Positions 51,626 to 61,629 of a DNA stretch of 64,000 nt are shown piece after piece. Within the stretch, counting starts at the first letter, position 1, and each line of letters begins with the position of its first letter. The position numbers and the translations under genes were made by a program. The notes under the pieces were generated by a model that had not been told where the DNA came from, searched no databases, and saw only the letters and a list, made by a program, of their open reading frames with translations. Location: the NCBI RefSeq assembly GCF_003336225.1, contig NZ_QPID01000003.1, positions 248,001 through 312,000 on the forward strand, given 5' to 3'. The stretch is from Corallincola holothuriorum (GTDB lineage: Bacteria; Pseudomonadota; Gammaproteobacteria; Enterobacterales; Neiellaceae).

Positions 51626-52867
51626 ATGACAAATATTTTTTTTCGGCGCCTCTATGGCGCAATACGGTGTTTTCCTCTCGGCGTGCTGTGCGCGCTCTTT
51701 CTTAATTCACAGGCGCTAGGCAGCGATTGGAACAACTGGTTAGCCATTCAAATTAGTCAACACCCAGACGTGCGGGCAGCAAAGGAGCGCTGGCAGGGAA
51801 CCAATGCCAATGCAGATGCAATGAAGCAGCCTATCTACAACCCTGAACTGTCTGCTGGAGCAGATCGCAACGGCGACGACAACAACTATGCAGTGGGGTT
51901 GCAGCAGACCATAGACCTTTGGGATAGAAGGACAGTAAATGTTAAGCAAGCTGCACACTTAAAAACGGCGGCCATGCACACCTATAAGCAGCAAGTGCTC
52001 GATAAAACGGCTGAGGTTGTTGCTGCCTTGGTTCAATGGCATAGCGCTAATCTGGCAGCCCGTATAGCTAAAGCGCAGCAAGCACAATTCTATTCGATGC
52101 TTGAACTGCTCGACACTCGACAAAAGTCTGGTGACCTAGGGACTGTTGATGCTGAGCTGACATTTTTATCGTTATCACAGCAAATCACGCAAGTCGCAGA
52201 GGTAGAGTCTAGCTTGTTACAAGCTGAAGTTCGGCTTCGAGAACTACTACCAAAATGGACAAAATCAAGGGGCGGGCTTCCTGAGTCGTTTTGGCCATCA
52301 ACTATTCCCGTGTCCAACGATGAACGGCTAAGGCTCCACCCGTTGGTTGCTAGCACAGAAGCCGCTTGGCGTTCTCTAAAAGAGAACACTGAATCCGCTC
52401 GCAGAGCTGCCAAAGCTGATCCTACATTTGGGATAAATGCCGGTCGTGACGGCGGCGACAGCTTGGTCGGACTGACGGTCTCGGTTCCGCTTCATGTCCG
52501 AAATGACTTCACTGCAGAGACCCGTTTAGCCCAGAGCCTTGAACTTGAAGCAGAGGCAACGTGGATAGCGACTTTTCAAAAACAACGTGTCGACTGGGAT
52601 GCCGCGCGGGCTAGTTGGAAACGTTACGAGTACCACCTCAAGGCATGGGAAGACCTTTTGGCCAATCGCGTTGAGAACAGTGAAAAGCTGTTAGAGCGCC
52701 AATGGCAAAGTGGAGACCTCTCAACACCTAACTATTTATCGGCATTAAACCAACGTACCGAGAGCCTACTCGCAGGTATAGAGCTCGAAAAACAAGCGCA
52801 GCTTGCACTAACAGAAGCACTCTATCAGTCCGGTCAGTTAACCACTCTCATCCAGCCTGTGAACTAA
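51626..52867 (+). CDS. czcC: CzcC-like outer-membrane efflux channel
   Basis: A 413-residue TolC-family protein and the outer-membrane part of a tripartite heavy-metal pump. The ATG at 51626 is preferred over a start at 51575, since a signal-like stretch follows (RRLYGAIRCFPLGVLCALFLNSQALG). Two long helical repeats are visible (YNPELSAGADRNGDDNNYAVGLQQTIDLWDRR in the first half; ADPTFGINAGRDGGDSLVGLTVSVPLHVRN in the second). It is 16 bp from czcB in the same operon. Confidence 0.85.
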   Translation: MTNIFFRRLYGAIRCFPLGVLCALFLNSQALGSDWNNWLAIQISQHPDVRAAKERWQGTNANADAMKQPIYNPELSAGADRNGDDNNYAVGLQQTIDLWDRRTVNVKQAAHLKTAAMHTYKQQVLDKTAEVVAALVQWHSANLAARIAKAQQAQFYSMLELLDTRQKSGDLGTVDAELTFLSLSQQITQVAEVESSLLQAEVRLRELLPKWTKSRGGLPESFWPSTIPVSNDERLRLHPLVASTEAAWRSLKENTESARRAAKADPTFGINAGRDGGDSLVGLTVSVPLHVRNDFTAETRLAQSLELEAEATWIATFQKQRVDWDAARASWKRYEYHLKAWEDLLANRVENSEKLLERQWQSGDLSTPNYLSALNQRTESLLAGIELEKQAQLALTEALYQSGQLTTLIQPVN

Positions 52868-52883
52868 GCGTAGGACCATATTA

Positions 52884-54158
52884 ATGAATATAAAACTTAC
52901 CACTTTTTTGATCGCAGGCTTGCTCAGTTCAGCGGCTTTATCGGCATCTGAGACAAAGTATGAACACACAAATGAATCTCCACCAACTGAGAGCCACGAG
53001 AAACACCAAGCCCCCCACCTGCCAGGTGAAAATGATAATGAGGAACATGACCACGAAGCGCATGATGAACATATACATGAAAAAGATGATAAGCATGAGC
53101 ATGAAACAGAGCTTGAGGCTGACATTGTAGATGAAGATCATGGCACAGAAGGGGCTGCAATACTGAGCCAGGAGCAATTGGCACTGGCTAACATAGTTGT
53201 CGAACCGCTTAAGGCTAGGCAAATTGATTATCAGCTTTATGCGCCGGGTGAAGTACTGACAAATGGCTACACAAGCTATCGCGTATCTCCCCGCGTTCCC
53301 TCCTTGGTTCTGAGCCGGCATGTAGCTTTGGGTGAACATGTGAAGAAAGGACAGGCGCTTGTCACTCTTTTTAGTGAAAGTGTCGCCGCCTCTCAATCTC
53401 AATTTCGTACCGCATGGCCTGAATGGCAAAGAGTTAAGTCGTTAGGAAAGAAAACTGTCGGAGCTCAACGGTACATTGAAGCAAAATCGAATCTTGAAGC
53501 AGTGCAAGCAACCTTGTTGGCATATGGACTATCGGGAAGTGATTTAGAAAGTTTGAAAGCGCAGAACACGCCATCATTAGGGGAGTATACCCTTCGGGCT
53601 GAAATCGATGGCTCAGTTTTGGCTGACAAATTTGAGCAAGGGCAGCGTATTGAGGCGGGCGAACCACTCATTCTGATTGCCGACGAAAAGCAGCTATGGG
53701 TAGAAGCCCATCTACCTCCCAACCTAGCCCTTTCCTTAGATGCCGGAGCAAAAGCAGAAGTGGTGAGTGCAGGTATACGGCTAGAAGCCACTGTATCCCA
53801 AGAAGGCCATACGATAGACCCTGTCACACGAACACGTCTTGTGCGATTACTCGTAGAGAATGTTTCTCATCAGCTTCACCCTGGTCAATTTGCTGAAGTG
53901 TTTTTCAGTTTTCGCTCGCCAAATTCAGTCATTGCAGTGCCTGAATCCGCATTGATGCGAGATACACATGGAGACTGGACTGTTTTTGTCGAAGATCATC
54001 CAGGGAAGTTTCTTCCTCAAGAAGTAGAGTTGGGAGAGTCCTACGGGCAAGTACGCGAAATTATTGGCATTAAGCCGGGCACTCGGGTGGTTACCAAGGG
54101 TGCATTTTTTGTTGCTTCACAGATCGCCAAAGGCGGCTTTGATCCCCACAACCACTAA
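52884..54158 (+). CDS. czcB: CzcB-like periplasmic adaptor (HlyD family), His-rich
   Basis: A 424-residue membrane-fusion protein with signal peptide MNIKLTTFLIAGLLSSAALS. Residues 25-85 are very rich in His, Asp and Glu (HDHEAHDEHIHEKDDKHEHE), and the C-terminus ends DPHNH; both could gather metal ions. The core has the lipoyl/barrel-sandwich pair (SPRVPSLVLSRHVALGEHVKKGQALVTLFS; GEYTLRAEIDGSVL). It links the CzcA-like pump to the outer channel. It is 15 bp from the pump gene. Confidence 0.88.
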   Translation: MNIKLTTFLIAGLLSSAALSASETKYEHTNESPPTESHEKHQAPHLPGENDNEEHDHEAHDEHIHEKDDKHEHETELEADIVDEDHGTEGAAILSQEQLALANIVVEPLKARQIDYQLYAPGEVLTNGYTSYRVSPRVPSLVLSRHVALGEHVKKGQALVTLFSESVAASQSQFRTAWPEWQRVKSLGKKTVGAQRYIEAKSNLEAVQATLLAYGLSGSDLESLKAQNTPSLGEYTLRAEIDGSVLADKFEQGQRIEAGEPLILIADEKQLWVEAHLPPNLALSLDAGAKAEVVSAGIRLEATVSQEGHTIDPVTRTRLVRLLVENVSHQLHPGQFAEVFFSFRSPNSVIAVPESALMRDTHGDWTVFVEDHPGKFLPQEVELGESYGQVREIIGIKPGTRVVTKGAFFVASQIAKGGFDPHNH

Positions 54159-54173
54159 ACGACTGGAGTCCCA

Positions 54174-57100
54174 ATGTTTAATCGAATCATTGATTGGGCT
54201 GTGGCCAACAGGTTGTTGGTACTTATCGCCCTTGCTGTGCTTATCGTCAGCACTATCTTCTTGATCCCTAAGTTAAATCTGGATGCATTCCCTGATGTCA
54301 CGAATGTTCAGGTCTCAGTGAACACCGAGGCTCCCGGGTTGGCGGCGGAAGAAGTAGAGCAACTTATTACTTACCCGATTGAAGCGGTTATGTATGCGCT
54401 GCCCGATGTAAAGGAGGTGCGTTCTATTTCAAAAACAGGGCTGTCTGGCGTGACTGTCGTATTTGAAGAAGGCACCGACATATACTTTGCTCGACAATTG
54501 GTGTTTGAAAGGCTGCAAGCCGCAAAAGAGCTAATTCCTGAGGGTGTGGGTACGCCTGAAATGGGACCGAATACCTCCGGTTTGGGGCAGGTCTATCAGT
54601 ACTTATTGGTGGCTGAGCCAGACTCTGGACTTGATGCCATGGCGCTACGCAGCCTTAACGACTGGGTAGTAAAACTGCTTCTTATTCCGGCTGAGGGGGT
54701 GACAGATGTACTCTCGTTCGGTGGCGAAGTTCGCCAGTATCAAGTGAATTTGAATCCCTCGCTACTGCTCGCTTACGAGCTTTCACAAGATGATGTAATC
54801 GCTGCACTCGAACGAAATAACACCAATGTCGGTGGCTGGTACATGAACCGTGGCCAAGAACAACTCGTGATAAGAGGAACTGGTTGGGTCGCCTCAGGAG
54901 AGCTTGGACTGGAGCAACTTAAACAAGTACCTGTTAAAACCATTGAAGGTGTGACGGTCACAGTGGCTAATGTTGCTGACGTGATGTTGGGTGGAGAGAT
55001 CCGGCAAGGCGCTGTGACAATGACCCGCAAAGCTGAAGATGGAACTATCGAATCTCTCGGCGAAGTTGTATCAGGGATCGTTCTCAAGCGTATGGGGGCA
55101 AACACCAAAGCGACCATCGACGGAATAAATAGCAGGGTTGAGCGCATCAATCAGGCATTACCTGAAGGTGTCCATTTTCAAGCTTTCTATGACCAGGCCG
55201 ATCTGATCTCTCAAGCTGTACAGACGGTAGTAAATGCACTGCTACTGGCGTTCATTCTTATTGTGGTGATACTGGCACTGTTCCTGATGAATCTTAGGGC
55301 TACATTGCTGGTTCTGATCTCCATTCCCATCTCAATTGGTATCGCATTAATGGTGATGGCCTGGTGTGGTATCTCGGCCAACCTAATGTCACTAGGTGGG
55401 ATCGCCGTTGCAATCGGTATGCTGGTAGATGGCTCAGTGGTAATGGTAGAAAACATGTTTAAGCACTTGAGTCACCCTGATGCGGAGCATGATGAAGAAA
55501 GAGCTTCCAGGTCAGATAGTTTGGTCAAGGTTGTCACTAGCAACGATCAAAATAAAGCCGGTATTGCTTTAAGACTTCAGCAAGCTGGTCGAGAAGTGGC
55601 ACGCCCCATCTTCTTTGCGACAGCAATTATCTTGGTGGTATTCATGCCACTATTCAGCTTTGAGGGAGTAGAGGCTAAGCTCTTTCAACCCATGGCGGTT
55701 AGCATCATGCTGGCCATGTTGGCAGCAGTGTTCGTTGCGCTGGTGGTTGTGCCTTCGCTTGCGACATATCTATTCAGAAATGGTGTGAGAGAGCGGCAAA
55801 GCTTCGTGCTGCAACCTCTTGAACGCGCATACAGAGTTGTCCTTCGTTGGGGGTTAAATCACCGTCGGGCTGTCGTCAGTGTGGCGGTTTTCTTGGTTGT
55901 GGCGACAGCCGTTGTTATCCCGCGTTTGGGAACGGAGTTTGTACCAGAACTTGAAGAGGGCACTATCAACCTGCGGGTAACATTAGCGCCATCATCAAGC
56001 CTGAATACAGCGCTGGAGGTTGCGCCCAAGTTAGAAGCTATTTTGATGAAATTTCCTGAAGTGACTTATGCCTTGTCTCGCATTGGCCGAGCCGAAATTG
56101 GTGGTGATCCTGAGCCTGTTAATAACATAGAGATTTATATTGGATTAAAGCCTGTTACTGAATGGACAAGTGCAGACAACCGCTATGAACTGCAAGCCCT
56201 TATGGAACAGAAGCTTGAGCAACACCCAGGTCTTCTATTCAACTTCTCTCAGCCAATTGCCACTCGGGTCGACGAGTTACTCTCCGGGGTAAAAGCACAA
56301 CTCGCGATTAAACTCTTTGGTCCTGATCTGGCCGTGTTAGCACAGAAAGGGCAAGCCATAGAAACCGCAGTTAAAGAAGTTGCGGGTACTCGTGACGTTG
56401 CCATGGAGCAAATCGTAGGAGAATCTCAATTGGTTGTGAAACCTAATCGCCGCGCGCTATCACGATATGGGCTGGATGTTGAGGATGTGATGGCGTTAGT
56501 TAGTGATGGTCTTGGAGGCGTGGATGCAGGACAAATCATCAACGGTAATGAACGATATGATATTTATGTGCGGATAGCAGAAACGTTTCGCCAGGATAGA
56601 GAGCATATCGCCGAACTTCGTTTACGCTCTCCTTCCGGCGCATGGGTACGATTGGGTGACGTGGCAGAGGTGTCGGTAGCGTCTGGTCCACCCCAAGTGC
56701 GCCGAGATGATGTTCAGCGCCGGGTAGTGATACAAGCCAATGTCCATGGTCGAGATATGGGCAGTGTGGTAGCTGATATTCAAGAGACTATCGCCAAAGA
56801 AGTTACGTTACCTACCGGCTACTCAATTGATATCGGAGGTCAGTATGAGAACCAACAGCGAGCACAGCAGCGCTTGTCTCTCGTGGTGCCACTATCACTT
56901 GGTTTAATTGCACTGCTGTTGTACTTCACGTTTGCTTCGGTGGGGCAAGCCATGTTGATTCTCGTCAATGTGCCACTGGCTGTTATTGGTGGTGTGTTCT
57001 CCTTGTGGCTTTCAGGTCAGTACTTATCTGTACCTAGCTCCGTCGGGTTCATCACACTGTTCGGTGTGGCGGTGCTGAATGGGGTGGTGATGGTTGAAAG

Positions 57101-57371
57101 TATCAATCAACGAATTAGTGACGGTTTATCTATTGAAAGTGCAGTGTTTGATGGTGCGCTCTCAAGGCTTAGACCTGTATTAATGACCGCGATGACCTCT
57201 GCTTTGGGACTCATCCCGATGTTGCTTTCAAATGGGGTTGGTGCTGAGATCCAAAAGCCGCTGGCTACGGTTATTGTCGGGGGTTTAGTCACTGCAACCC
57301 TACTTACACTCTTTGTATTGCCAGTGCTGTTTGCTTGGTTCTCGCAAGGCAAGATACGCGAGATGTCATAA
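54174..57371 (+). CDS. czcA: CzcA/CusA-like heavy-metal RND efflux pump
   Basis: A 1065-residue, twelve-helix RND proton antiporter of the heavy-metal (HME) type, of usual length. It begins with FLIPKLNLDAFPDVTNVQVSVNTEAPG. The helix-4 proton path reads GGIAVAIGMLVDGSVVMVEN, with the Asp of VDG and the Glu of VEN. The third acidic residue of Zn/Co/Cd pumps (DFG) is replaced by AIG, as in the Cu/Ag subtype. The metal is therefore uncertain: the adaptor favours divalent cations, the helix motif points towards Cu/Ag or an intermediate class. It is the last gene of its operon. Confidence 0.9.
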   Translation: MFNRIIDWAVANRLLVLIALAVLIVSTIFLIPKLNLDAFPDVTNVQVSVNTEAPGLAAEEVEQLITYPIEAVMYALPDVKEVRSISKTGLSGVTVVFEEGTDIYFARQLVFERLQAAKELIPEGVGTPEMGPNTSGLGQVYQYLLVAEPDSGLDAMALRSLNDWVVKLLLIPAEGVTDVLSFGGEVRQYQVNLNPSLLLAYELSQDDVIAALERNNTNVGGWYMNRGQEQLVIRGTGWVASGELGLEQLKQVPVKTIEGVTVTVANVADVMLGGEIRQGAVTMTRKAEDGTIESLGEVVSGIVLKRMGANTKATIDGINSRVERINQALPEGVHFQAFYDQADLISQAVQTVVNALLLAFILIVVILALFLMNLRATLLVLISIPISIGIALMVMAWCGISANLMSLGGIAVAIGMLVDGSVVMVENMFKHLSHPDAEHDEERASRSDSLVKVVTSNDQNKAGIALRLQQAGREVARPIFFATAIILVVFMPLFSFEGVEAKLFQPMAVSIMLAMLAAVFVALVVVPSLATYLFRNGVRERQSFVLQPLERAYRVVLRWGLNHRRAVVSVAVFLVVATAVVIPRLGTEFVPELEEGTINLRVTLAPSSSLNTALEVAPKLEAILMKFPEVTYALSRIGRAEIGGDPEPVNNIEIYIGLKPVTEWTSADNRYELQALMEQKLEQHPGLLFNFSQPIATRVDELLSGVKAQLAIKLFGPDLAVLAQKGQAIETAVKEVAGTRDVAMEQIVGESQLVVKPNRRALSRYGLDVEDVMALVSDGLGGVDAGQIINGNERYDIYVRIAETFRQDREHIAELRLRSPSGAWVRLGDVAEVSVASGPPQVRRDDVQRRVVIQANVHGRDMGSVVADIQETIAKEVTLPTGYSIDIGGQYENQQRAQQRLSLVVPLSLGLIALLLYFTFASVGQAMLILVNVPLAVIGGVFSLWLSGQYLSVPSSVGFITLFGVAVLNGVVMVESINQRISDGLSIESAVFDGALSRLRPVLMTAMTSALGLIPMLLSNGVGAEIQKPLATVIVGGLVTATLLTLFVLPVLFAWFSQGKIREMS

Positions 57372-57376
57372 TAGAG

Positions 57377-57408
57377 AGACCTGCCGTTTCATCTCGAAGC
57401 GGCAGGCA
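57377..57408. terminator. Weak hairpin between czcA and the MerR gene
   Basis: CCTGCCGTTTC pairs with GAAGCGGCAGG (about 57380-57406, one G-U), loop ATCTC, but no T-run follows. It may shut off the two convergent transcripts. Confidence 0.45.
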
Positions 57409-57425
57409 ATCTATTTGCTTAAGCT

Positions 57426-57863
57426 CTAGTGTTCGTCCTCACACTGCGAATGGTCAGCAAGCGCTTTAATCACGGAACACTGGTCATTCATCCCACTATC
57501 AGTCAGCGAAACAACTCGTTCGAGCTCATGTTCTAGCCGCCTCAGACGCGTTAAACGAGAGCGAACAGAATTCAAATGTTGAGCGGCAATTGTGTGTGCG
57601 CTTTCACATGAGCGATGAGGCTGGTGATCAAGTGAAATGAGCTGTCGCACGTCATCTAGCGAAAACCCCAAGTCCCTTGCATGTTTGATGAATGTCAGCC
57701 TCTGGAACTCTTGTTCAGAGTACTGGCGTTGATTCCCCTCAGAACGACAAGCCGCAATAATTAACTGTTGCTGTTCATAGTAACGAATGGTGGGCACCTT
57801 TACGTTAGTCATTTTGGACAGTTGGCCAATTGACATTAATGCCGATGATTTTTTTCGTTCCAT
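57426..57863 (-). CDS. MerR-family regulator, divalent-metal type
   Basis: A 145-residue MerR regulator. The winged helix is MSIGQLSKMTNVKVPTIRYYEQQQLI. The dimerisation helix has Cys in HRSCESAHTIAAQHL, the position where divalent-metal sensors (CadR, PbrR, ZntR) have Cys and CueR has Ser. In the C-terminal loop the usual first Cys of the C-x6-C pair is an Asp (LTDSGMNDQCSVI), and a further Cys and His lie in HSQCEDEH. It therefore senses a divalent metal with a changed ligand set. It lies opposite the ICMT gene across a MerR-type operator. Confidence 0.88.
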   Translation of the reverse strand: MERKKSSALMSIGQLSKMTNVKVPTIRYYEQQQLIIAACRSEGNQRQYSEQEFQRLTFIKHARDLGFSLDDVRQLISLDHQPHRSCESAHTIAAQHLNSVRSRLTRLRRLEHELERVVSLTDSGMNDQCSVIKALADHSQCEDEH

Positions 57864-57887
57864 TTTTACCTTGGTTAAAAATAGCGC

Positions 57888-57918
57888 TTGAACCTCTAGT
57901 GACTAGAGGTTTTAACAT
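57888..57918 (+). promoter_or_regulatory. MerR-type promoter with 19-bp spacer
   Basis: TTGAAC (57888-57893) and TAACAT (57913-57918) are 19 bp apart. The spacer carries the palindrome AACCTCTAG-TGA-CTAGAGGTT (57891-57911). The over-long spacer with a central dyad is the hallmark of MerR-family activated promoters. It drives the ICMT gene, and the same site lies before merR. Confidence 0.82.
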
Positions 57919-57954
57919 GGGCTCAGCTAATGTAGCAAAGGAAGAGGTGTCAGC

Positions 57955-58425
57955 ATGTCGTATTTAACTGGTTTGGAGCTAAAGGTTCCACCAATCATTG
58001 TGATGTTATCGACAGCCAGCTTTATGTTTTTGGCTGCGAAGGCAACAGGTCAGCTATCGTATGATGTACTAGAAATTAAAATAGCAGGATGGTTTTGTGT
58101 TTTGGCGGGATTGATTGTCATTTTTCGTGGCGTACAGGTGTTTAGAAGCCACCAGACAACGATCGACCCGCGAACCCCAGATGCCTCTAGCCAATTGGTT
58201 ACCTCTGGCATCTATAGATTTACACGCAATCCGATGTATTTGGGTATGGCACTGTGTTTAACGGGATGGGGGTTATACCTCGGCAGCTTTATTGCATTAG
58301 TGCTTGTGTATGGGTTCTCCACATATATCACTCGGTTTCAAATTTTATCCGAAGAACGCCTGCTGAAAAGCAAGTTTGGGCTAATGTATCTTGACTACAT
58401 TAGAGACGTCAGACGGTGGTTGTAA
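57955..58425 (+). CDS. Isoprenylcysteine carboxyl methyltransferase-like membrane protein
   Basis: A 156-residue membrane protein with four or five helices and the ICMT/PEMT signature VTSGIYRFTRNPMYLGMALCLTGWGLYLGS, followed by EERLLKSKFGLMYLDY. Enzymes of this family methylate small substrates using S-adenosylmethionine. Bacterial ICMT-like genes are often found beside MerR regulators and metal-efflux operons; their role there is unknown. AGGAAGAGG precedes the ATG. Confidence 0.83.
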   Translation: MSYLTGLELKVPPIIVMLSTASFMFLAAKATGQLSYDVLEIKIAGWFCVLAGLIVIFRGVQVFRSHQTTIDPRTPDASSQLVTSGIYRFTRNPMYLGMALCLTGWGLYLGSFIALVLVYGFSTYITRFQILSEERLLKSKFGLMYLDYIRDVRRWL

Positions 58426-58951
58426 AGCCAAGGTTGATTGTGACTGCTAATAAGGATCTTGCTTACTTAACATTTGATAGCTCGATGGATGGTCGGAGAT
58501 TCGTAATCAAATGGATTTTCCGTACCAGAATTAATTCTTTAATTACTGAATTAGTCAATCGTATAGAACGGCTCTATCCAAAGCCTTGTAGACCAGAATG
58601 AACGCTATTCGCCCGGATCAGTTATGGAATTAATTCCGAAGATTTCTTGTGCCGTCGACTGGGTGAACAGTGCCAGTAGCGGTCATAAGGGTAACTTGAT
58701 AAATCCTCTCTGGAAAATCAATAAAGGCTGGAAAGGGTTCTGCTGGTTTTGCCTTACTTTTCCCCTACCGAGGATTTTTCTATGTTCACTGGACACTAGC
58801 TCTATCAATGAATTAGCCGAAATACTCATAGTAAATACGGAGGATCCAGAGCCGCTGCCAGCCCAAGTTTCATCGCGTTGATCTTCATATGCCCTCCCAA
58901 CTCTTACTCGATTATTAAAGACCAAATGCAGTCCAAACCACCGCTGCTTGG
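58426..58951. other. Gene-poor junction between the two metal modules
   Basis: About 525 bp. Several short frames exist on both strands, none with a recognised domain, ribosome site or conserved motif. It may be decayed coding DNA at the joint between the divalent-metal module and the copper module. No second Tn7-like end or TnsB-like site was found in it. Confidence 0.45.
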
Positions 58952-59308
58952 TTAATCCGAAACGATTAACTTGCCGCGGTACATCTGCATCTGGCAGTGA
59001 AATTCGTATTCACCTGATTTCAGTGGCGGGATCCGAATGGTCTTCACCCGGTTCACAGGCAGGCTTTCGGAGATCTCCAGCTCCGGGAACAGCACCATTT
59101 CGGCACAGGGAGACTCGTCCACACGTTCGAAGCTGAGTACAGATGACTGATCCGGGGGGAGATGAATATGCGCCGGCTGATAAACACCATGTTCCACCCG
59201 CACGGTGATCGCTGTCGAATCAGCATCCACTTGCTCTGGCCGGTACAGCCAGAACCACCAGATGATCAGGCCAATCAGGGCAAGGCCAAATAGGTTAACC
59301 AGCAGCAT
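58952..59308 (-). CDS. Membrane-anchored cupredoxin-like protein
   Basis: A 118-residue protein with one N-terminal helix (LVNLFGLALIGLIIWWFWLY) and a cupredoxin domain. The copper-site motif is near the end, GEYEFHCQMQMYRGKLIV, with Cys, Met and perhaps His as ligands; an earlier SPCAEMV may add to the site. It starts 2 bp after the copA stop, so it belongs to the copA operon. It likely binds copper on the periplasmic side; this is inferred from the domain and the neighbours. Confidence 0.78.
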   Translation of the reverse strand: MLLVNLFGLALIGLIIWWFWLYRPEQVDADSTAITVRVEHGVYQPAHIHLPPDQSSVLSFERVDESPCAEMVLFPELEISESLPVNRVKTIRIPPLKSGEYEFHCQMQMYRGKLIVSD

Positions 59309-59310
59309 GC

Positions 59311-61629
59311 TCAGACCTCCTCTGATTGGTAGTTCGATACCTGCGGTTTAAAAAACCGCAAACGGTTAGCATTGGTCACCACGGTGACCGAGGAAAGGGC
59401 CATCGCCGCGCCTGCAATTACCGGGCTGAGCAGCAAACCAAACAGGGGATAAAGCACACCGGCAGCGATTGGCACGCCGGCCGCGTTATAGATAAAGGCG
59501 CCCAACAGGTTTTGCTTAACATTGCGCAAGGTAGCCTTGCTTACCTCAATAGCATCCGCCAGTCCATGCAGCGAGCCCCGCATCAGGGTTATATCGGCGC
59601 TTTCTATCGCCACATCTGTGCCGGTGCCGATAGCAAATCCCACGTTGGATTGAGCCAGTGCCGGTGCGTCATTGATCCCATCGCCGGTCATGCCGACGAT
59701 CTCGCCCTGCTGCTGTAGTTCGATCACCTTGTTGGCTTTGTCTTGTGGCAGTACTTCAGCAACAAATTCACTGATCCCGGCCCGTGCAGCCACAGCTCTC
59801 GCGGTTGCCTGGTTGTCACCGGTCAACATTACTACCCGGACCCCGGCTTGCTTCAGCCTGTTGATCGCGGTGACTGAATCCGGCTTGAGTGGATCTGAAA
59901 CCGCAATAATCGCCAACAATTTCTGATTAACCGCCAGGTACATCGGAGTTTTGGCTTCTGCTGCCAATGCCTGAATCGTTCCGATGTGAGGCTGGATATC
60001 GATATCGCGCTGTGCCATCAACTTATCATTGCCAAATAGCAACGCACGCTTACCAACTCTGCCTTCGATGCCATGCCCGGCGATGGCATTGAAGCCTGTC
60101 ACCTTATCCAGCGAAAGTCCGCGGGATTTGGCAGAGTCTACAATCGCCAGGGCCAAGGGGTGCTCAGAACCAGCTTCTAAACTGGCTGCCCAGCGTAATA
60201 TGGCAGATTCTTCCGGCGCGTCAGCTTCCTGTTCCAGCACAATGATATCTGTGACTTTGGGGCTTCCCTGGGTGATAGTGCCCGTTTTATCCAGCACCAT
60301 CGCAGTGATCTTGGATGCCGTCTGCAGGGCTTCGCCATTGCGGATCAACACACCTGCCTCGGCGGCCTTGCCTACACCAACCATGACTGACATCGGTGTT
60401 GCCAATCCCAACGCGCAGGGGCAGGCTATGATCAGCACCGTGGTGGCAGAGACGACAGCGAATGCAACCGCCGGGGCAGGGCCAAAATTCAGCCAGGCCA
60501 GTGCACTCAAAACAGCGATGATCATGATAGCCGGAACAAAGTAAGCTGAGATCACATCGGCCAAGCGGCCAATTGGCGGCTTGGAGTTTTGCGCCCGTTT
60601 GACCATGTTAATGATCTGAGCCAGCGCGGTATCTTTGCCTACCCGGGTGGCACGAAATAACAGGGTACCGTTTTTGTTCAAGGTGCCGGCCGCCACCTCA
60701 TCCCCCCTGGCTTTCTCAACTGGCATCGGTTCACCGGTCAACATGGATTCGTCGATGGCACTGTGTCCTTCCAGCACTTCGCCATCGACAGGCAGCTTTT
60801 CACCGGGTCGAACCCTGACTACATCATCTTTAAGCACCTGCTCTATAGCTATATCCAGCTCGTGTCCATCTCGGACCACACGGGCGGTTTTCGCCTGCAG
60901 ACCAACCAGGCGCTTGATCGCCGCAGACGTGCGACCCCGGGCCTTCAGCTCCAATGCCAACCCTAGATTGATCAGGCCGATGATCATCGCGGTGGCTTCG
61001 AAGTAAACATGCCGCGCCATCTCCGGCAATAACGAAGGTGCCATTATCACCACCATGGAATAGAGCCAGGCAGCGCCGGTTCCCAGCGCGATCAGGGTAT
61101 CCATATTGGCACTGTGATTTTTCAGCGATTTCCAGGCGCCGATATAAAAGTGCTTTCCGGAAAAAACCATAACCCCAAGTGTGAGCAAACCAACCACTAA
61201 CCAAACAAGTCGTTCAACGGTGGTAGCGACCGTCATCTCGCCCACAACCAGGCTGTAAATCATCAAGGGGATCCCGAGTGACAAAGCGATGGCCATCTCC
61301 CGCATCAGGCGCTTGTAATAAGCCCAATCGGCTTTCTCTTTCTGCTCCAACTCGTCGTCATTAGCGCCACCGCCCAGCTGCCTGGCGTTGTATCCCGCAC
61401 CCTCGACGGCTGCGATCAGCCCTGCAGTGTCTGCATTCCCCGTGACTGTTACCGTACGTTGCGCAAAGTTCATATCGGCATTTTCAACGCCACGCACCTG
61501 CTTCAAAGCCTTCTCAATTTTGCCCACACAACTGGCGCATCCGGCACCTTCGATAATTAGTTCGTGAATAGGGTCCGTCCTCGCCTTCACTGGGCTACTC
61601 GCGTTTGGAGAATTAATTTCTGGATTCAT
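59311..61629 (-). CDS. copA: Copper-exporting P1B-type ATPase CopA
   Basis: A 772-residue ATPase that pumps Cu(I) (or Ag(I)) out of the cytoplasm. The ATG at 61629 is chosen because GGAG lies 6 bp upstream; a longer frame runs over the preceding small gene. One N-terminal metal-binding domain has GAGCASC. The transport motif is [13 protein letters not shown]. The phosphorylated Asp lies in DKTGTIT; SEHPLA is the His-Pro site; MLTGDN and [10 protein letters not shown] are present. The HMA motif has Ala-Gly where GMTCASC is usual. It is preceded by a CueR-type promoter. Confidence 0.94.
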   Translation of the reverse strand: MNPEINSPNASSPVKARTDPIHELIIEGAGCASCVGKIEKALKQVRGVENADMNFAQRTVTVTGNADTAGLIAAVEGAGYNARQLGGGANDDELEQKEKADWAYYKRLMREMAIALSLGIPLMIYSLVVGEMTVATTVERLVWLVVGLLTLGVMVFSGKHFYIGAWKSLKNHSANMDTLIALGTGAAWLYSMVVIMAPSLLPEMARHVYFEATAMIIGLINLGLALELKARGRTSAAIKRLVGLQAKTARVVRDGHELDIAIEQVLKDDVVRVRPGEKLPVDGEVLEGHSAIDESMLTGEPMPVEKARGDEVAAGTLNKNGTLLFRATRVGKDTALAQIINMVKRAQNSKPPIGRLADVISAYFVPAIMIIAVLSALAWLNFGPAPAVAFAVVSATTVLIIACPCALGLATPMSVMVGVGKAAEAGVLIRNGEALQTASKITAMVLDKTGTITQGSPKVTDIIVLEQEADAPEESAILRWAASLEAGSEHPLALAIVDSAKSRGLSLDKVTGFNAIAGHGIEGRVGKRALLFGNDKLMAQRDIDIQPHIGTIQALAAEAKTPMYLAVNQKLLAIIAVSDPLKPDSVTAINRLKQAGVRVVMLTGDNQATARAVAARAGISEFVAEVLPQDKANKVIELQQQGEIVGMTGDGINDAPALAQSNVGFAIGTGTDVAIESADITLMRGSLHGLADAIEVSKATLRNVKQNLLGAFIYNAAGVPIAAGVLYPLFGLLLSPVIAGAAMALSSVTVVTNANRLRFFKPQVSNYQSEEV

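Noticed and set aside
58683-58925. 80-codon minus-strand frame before the cupredoxin gene
   Set aside because: No recognised motif, no ribosome site, and overlapping frames on the other strand are equally long. Likely decayed DNA.
58426-58951. Right end of the Tn7-like element at the joint between the two metal modules
   Set aside because: No inverted copy of TGTCGGCGGACAATAAAG and no TGATCAAAC-type sites in this interval, so the element, if intact, continues to the right.
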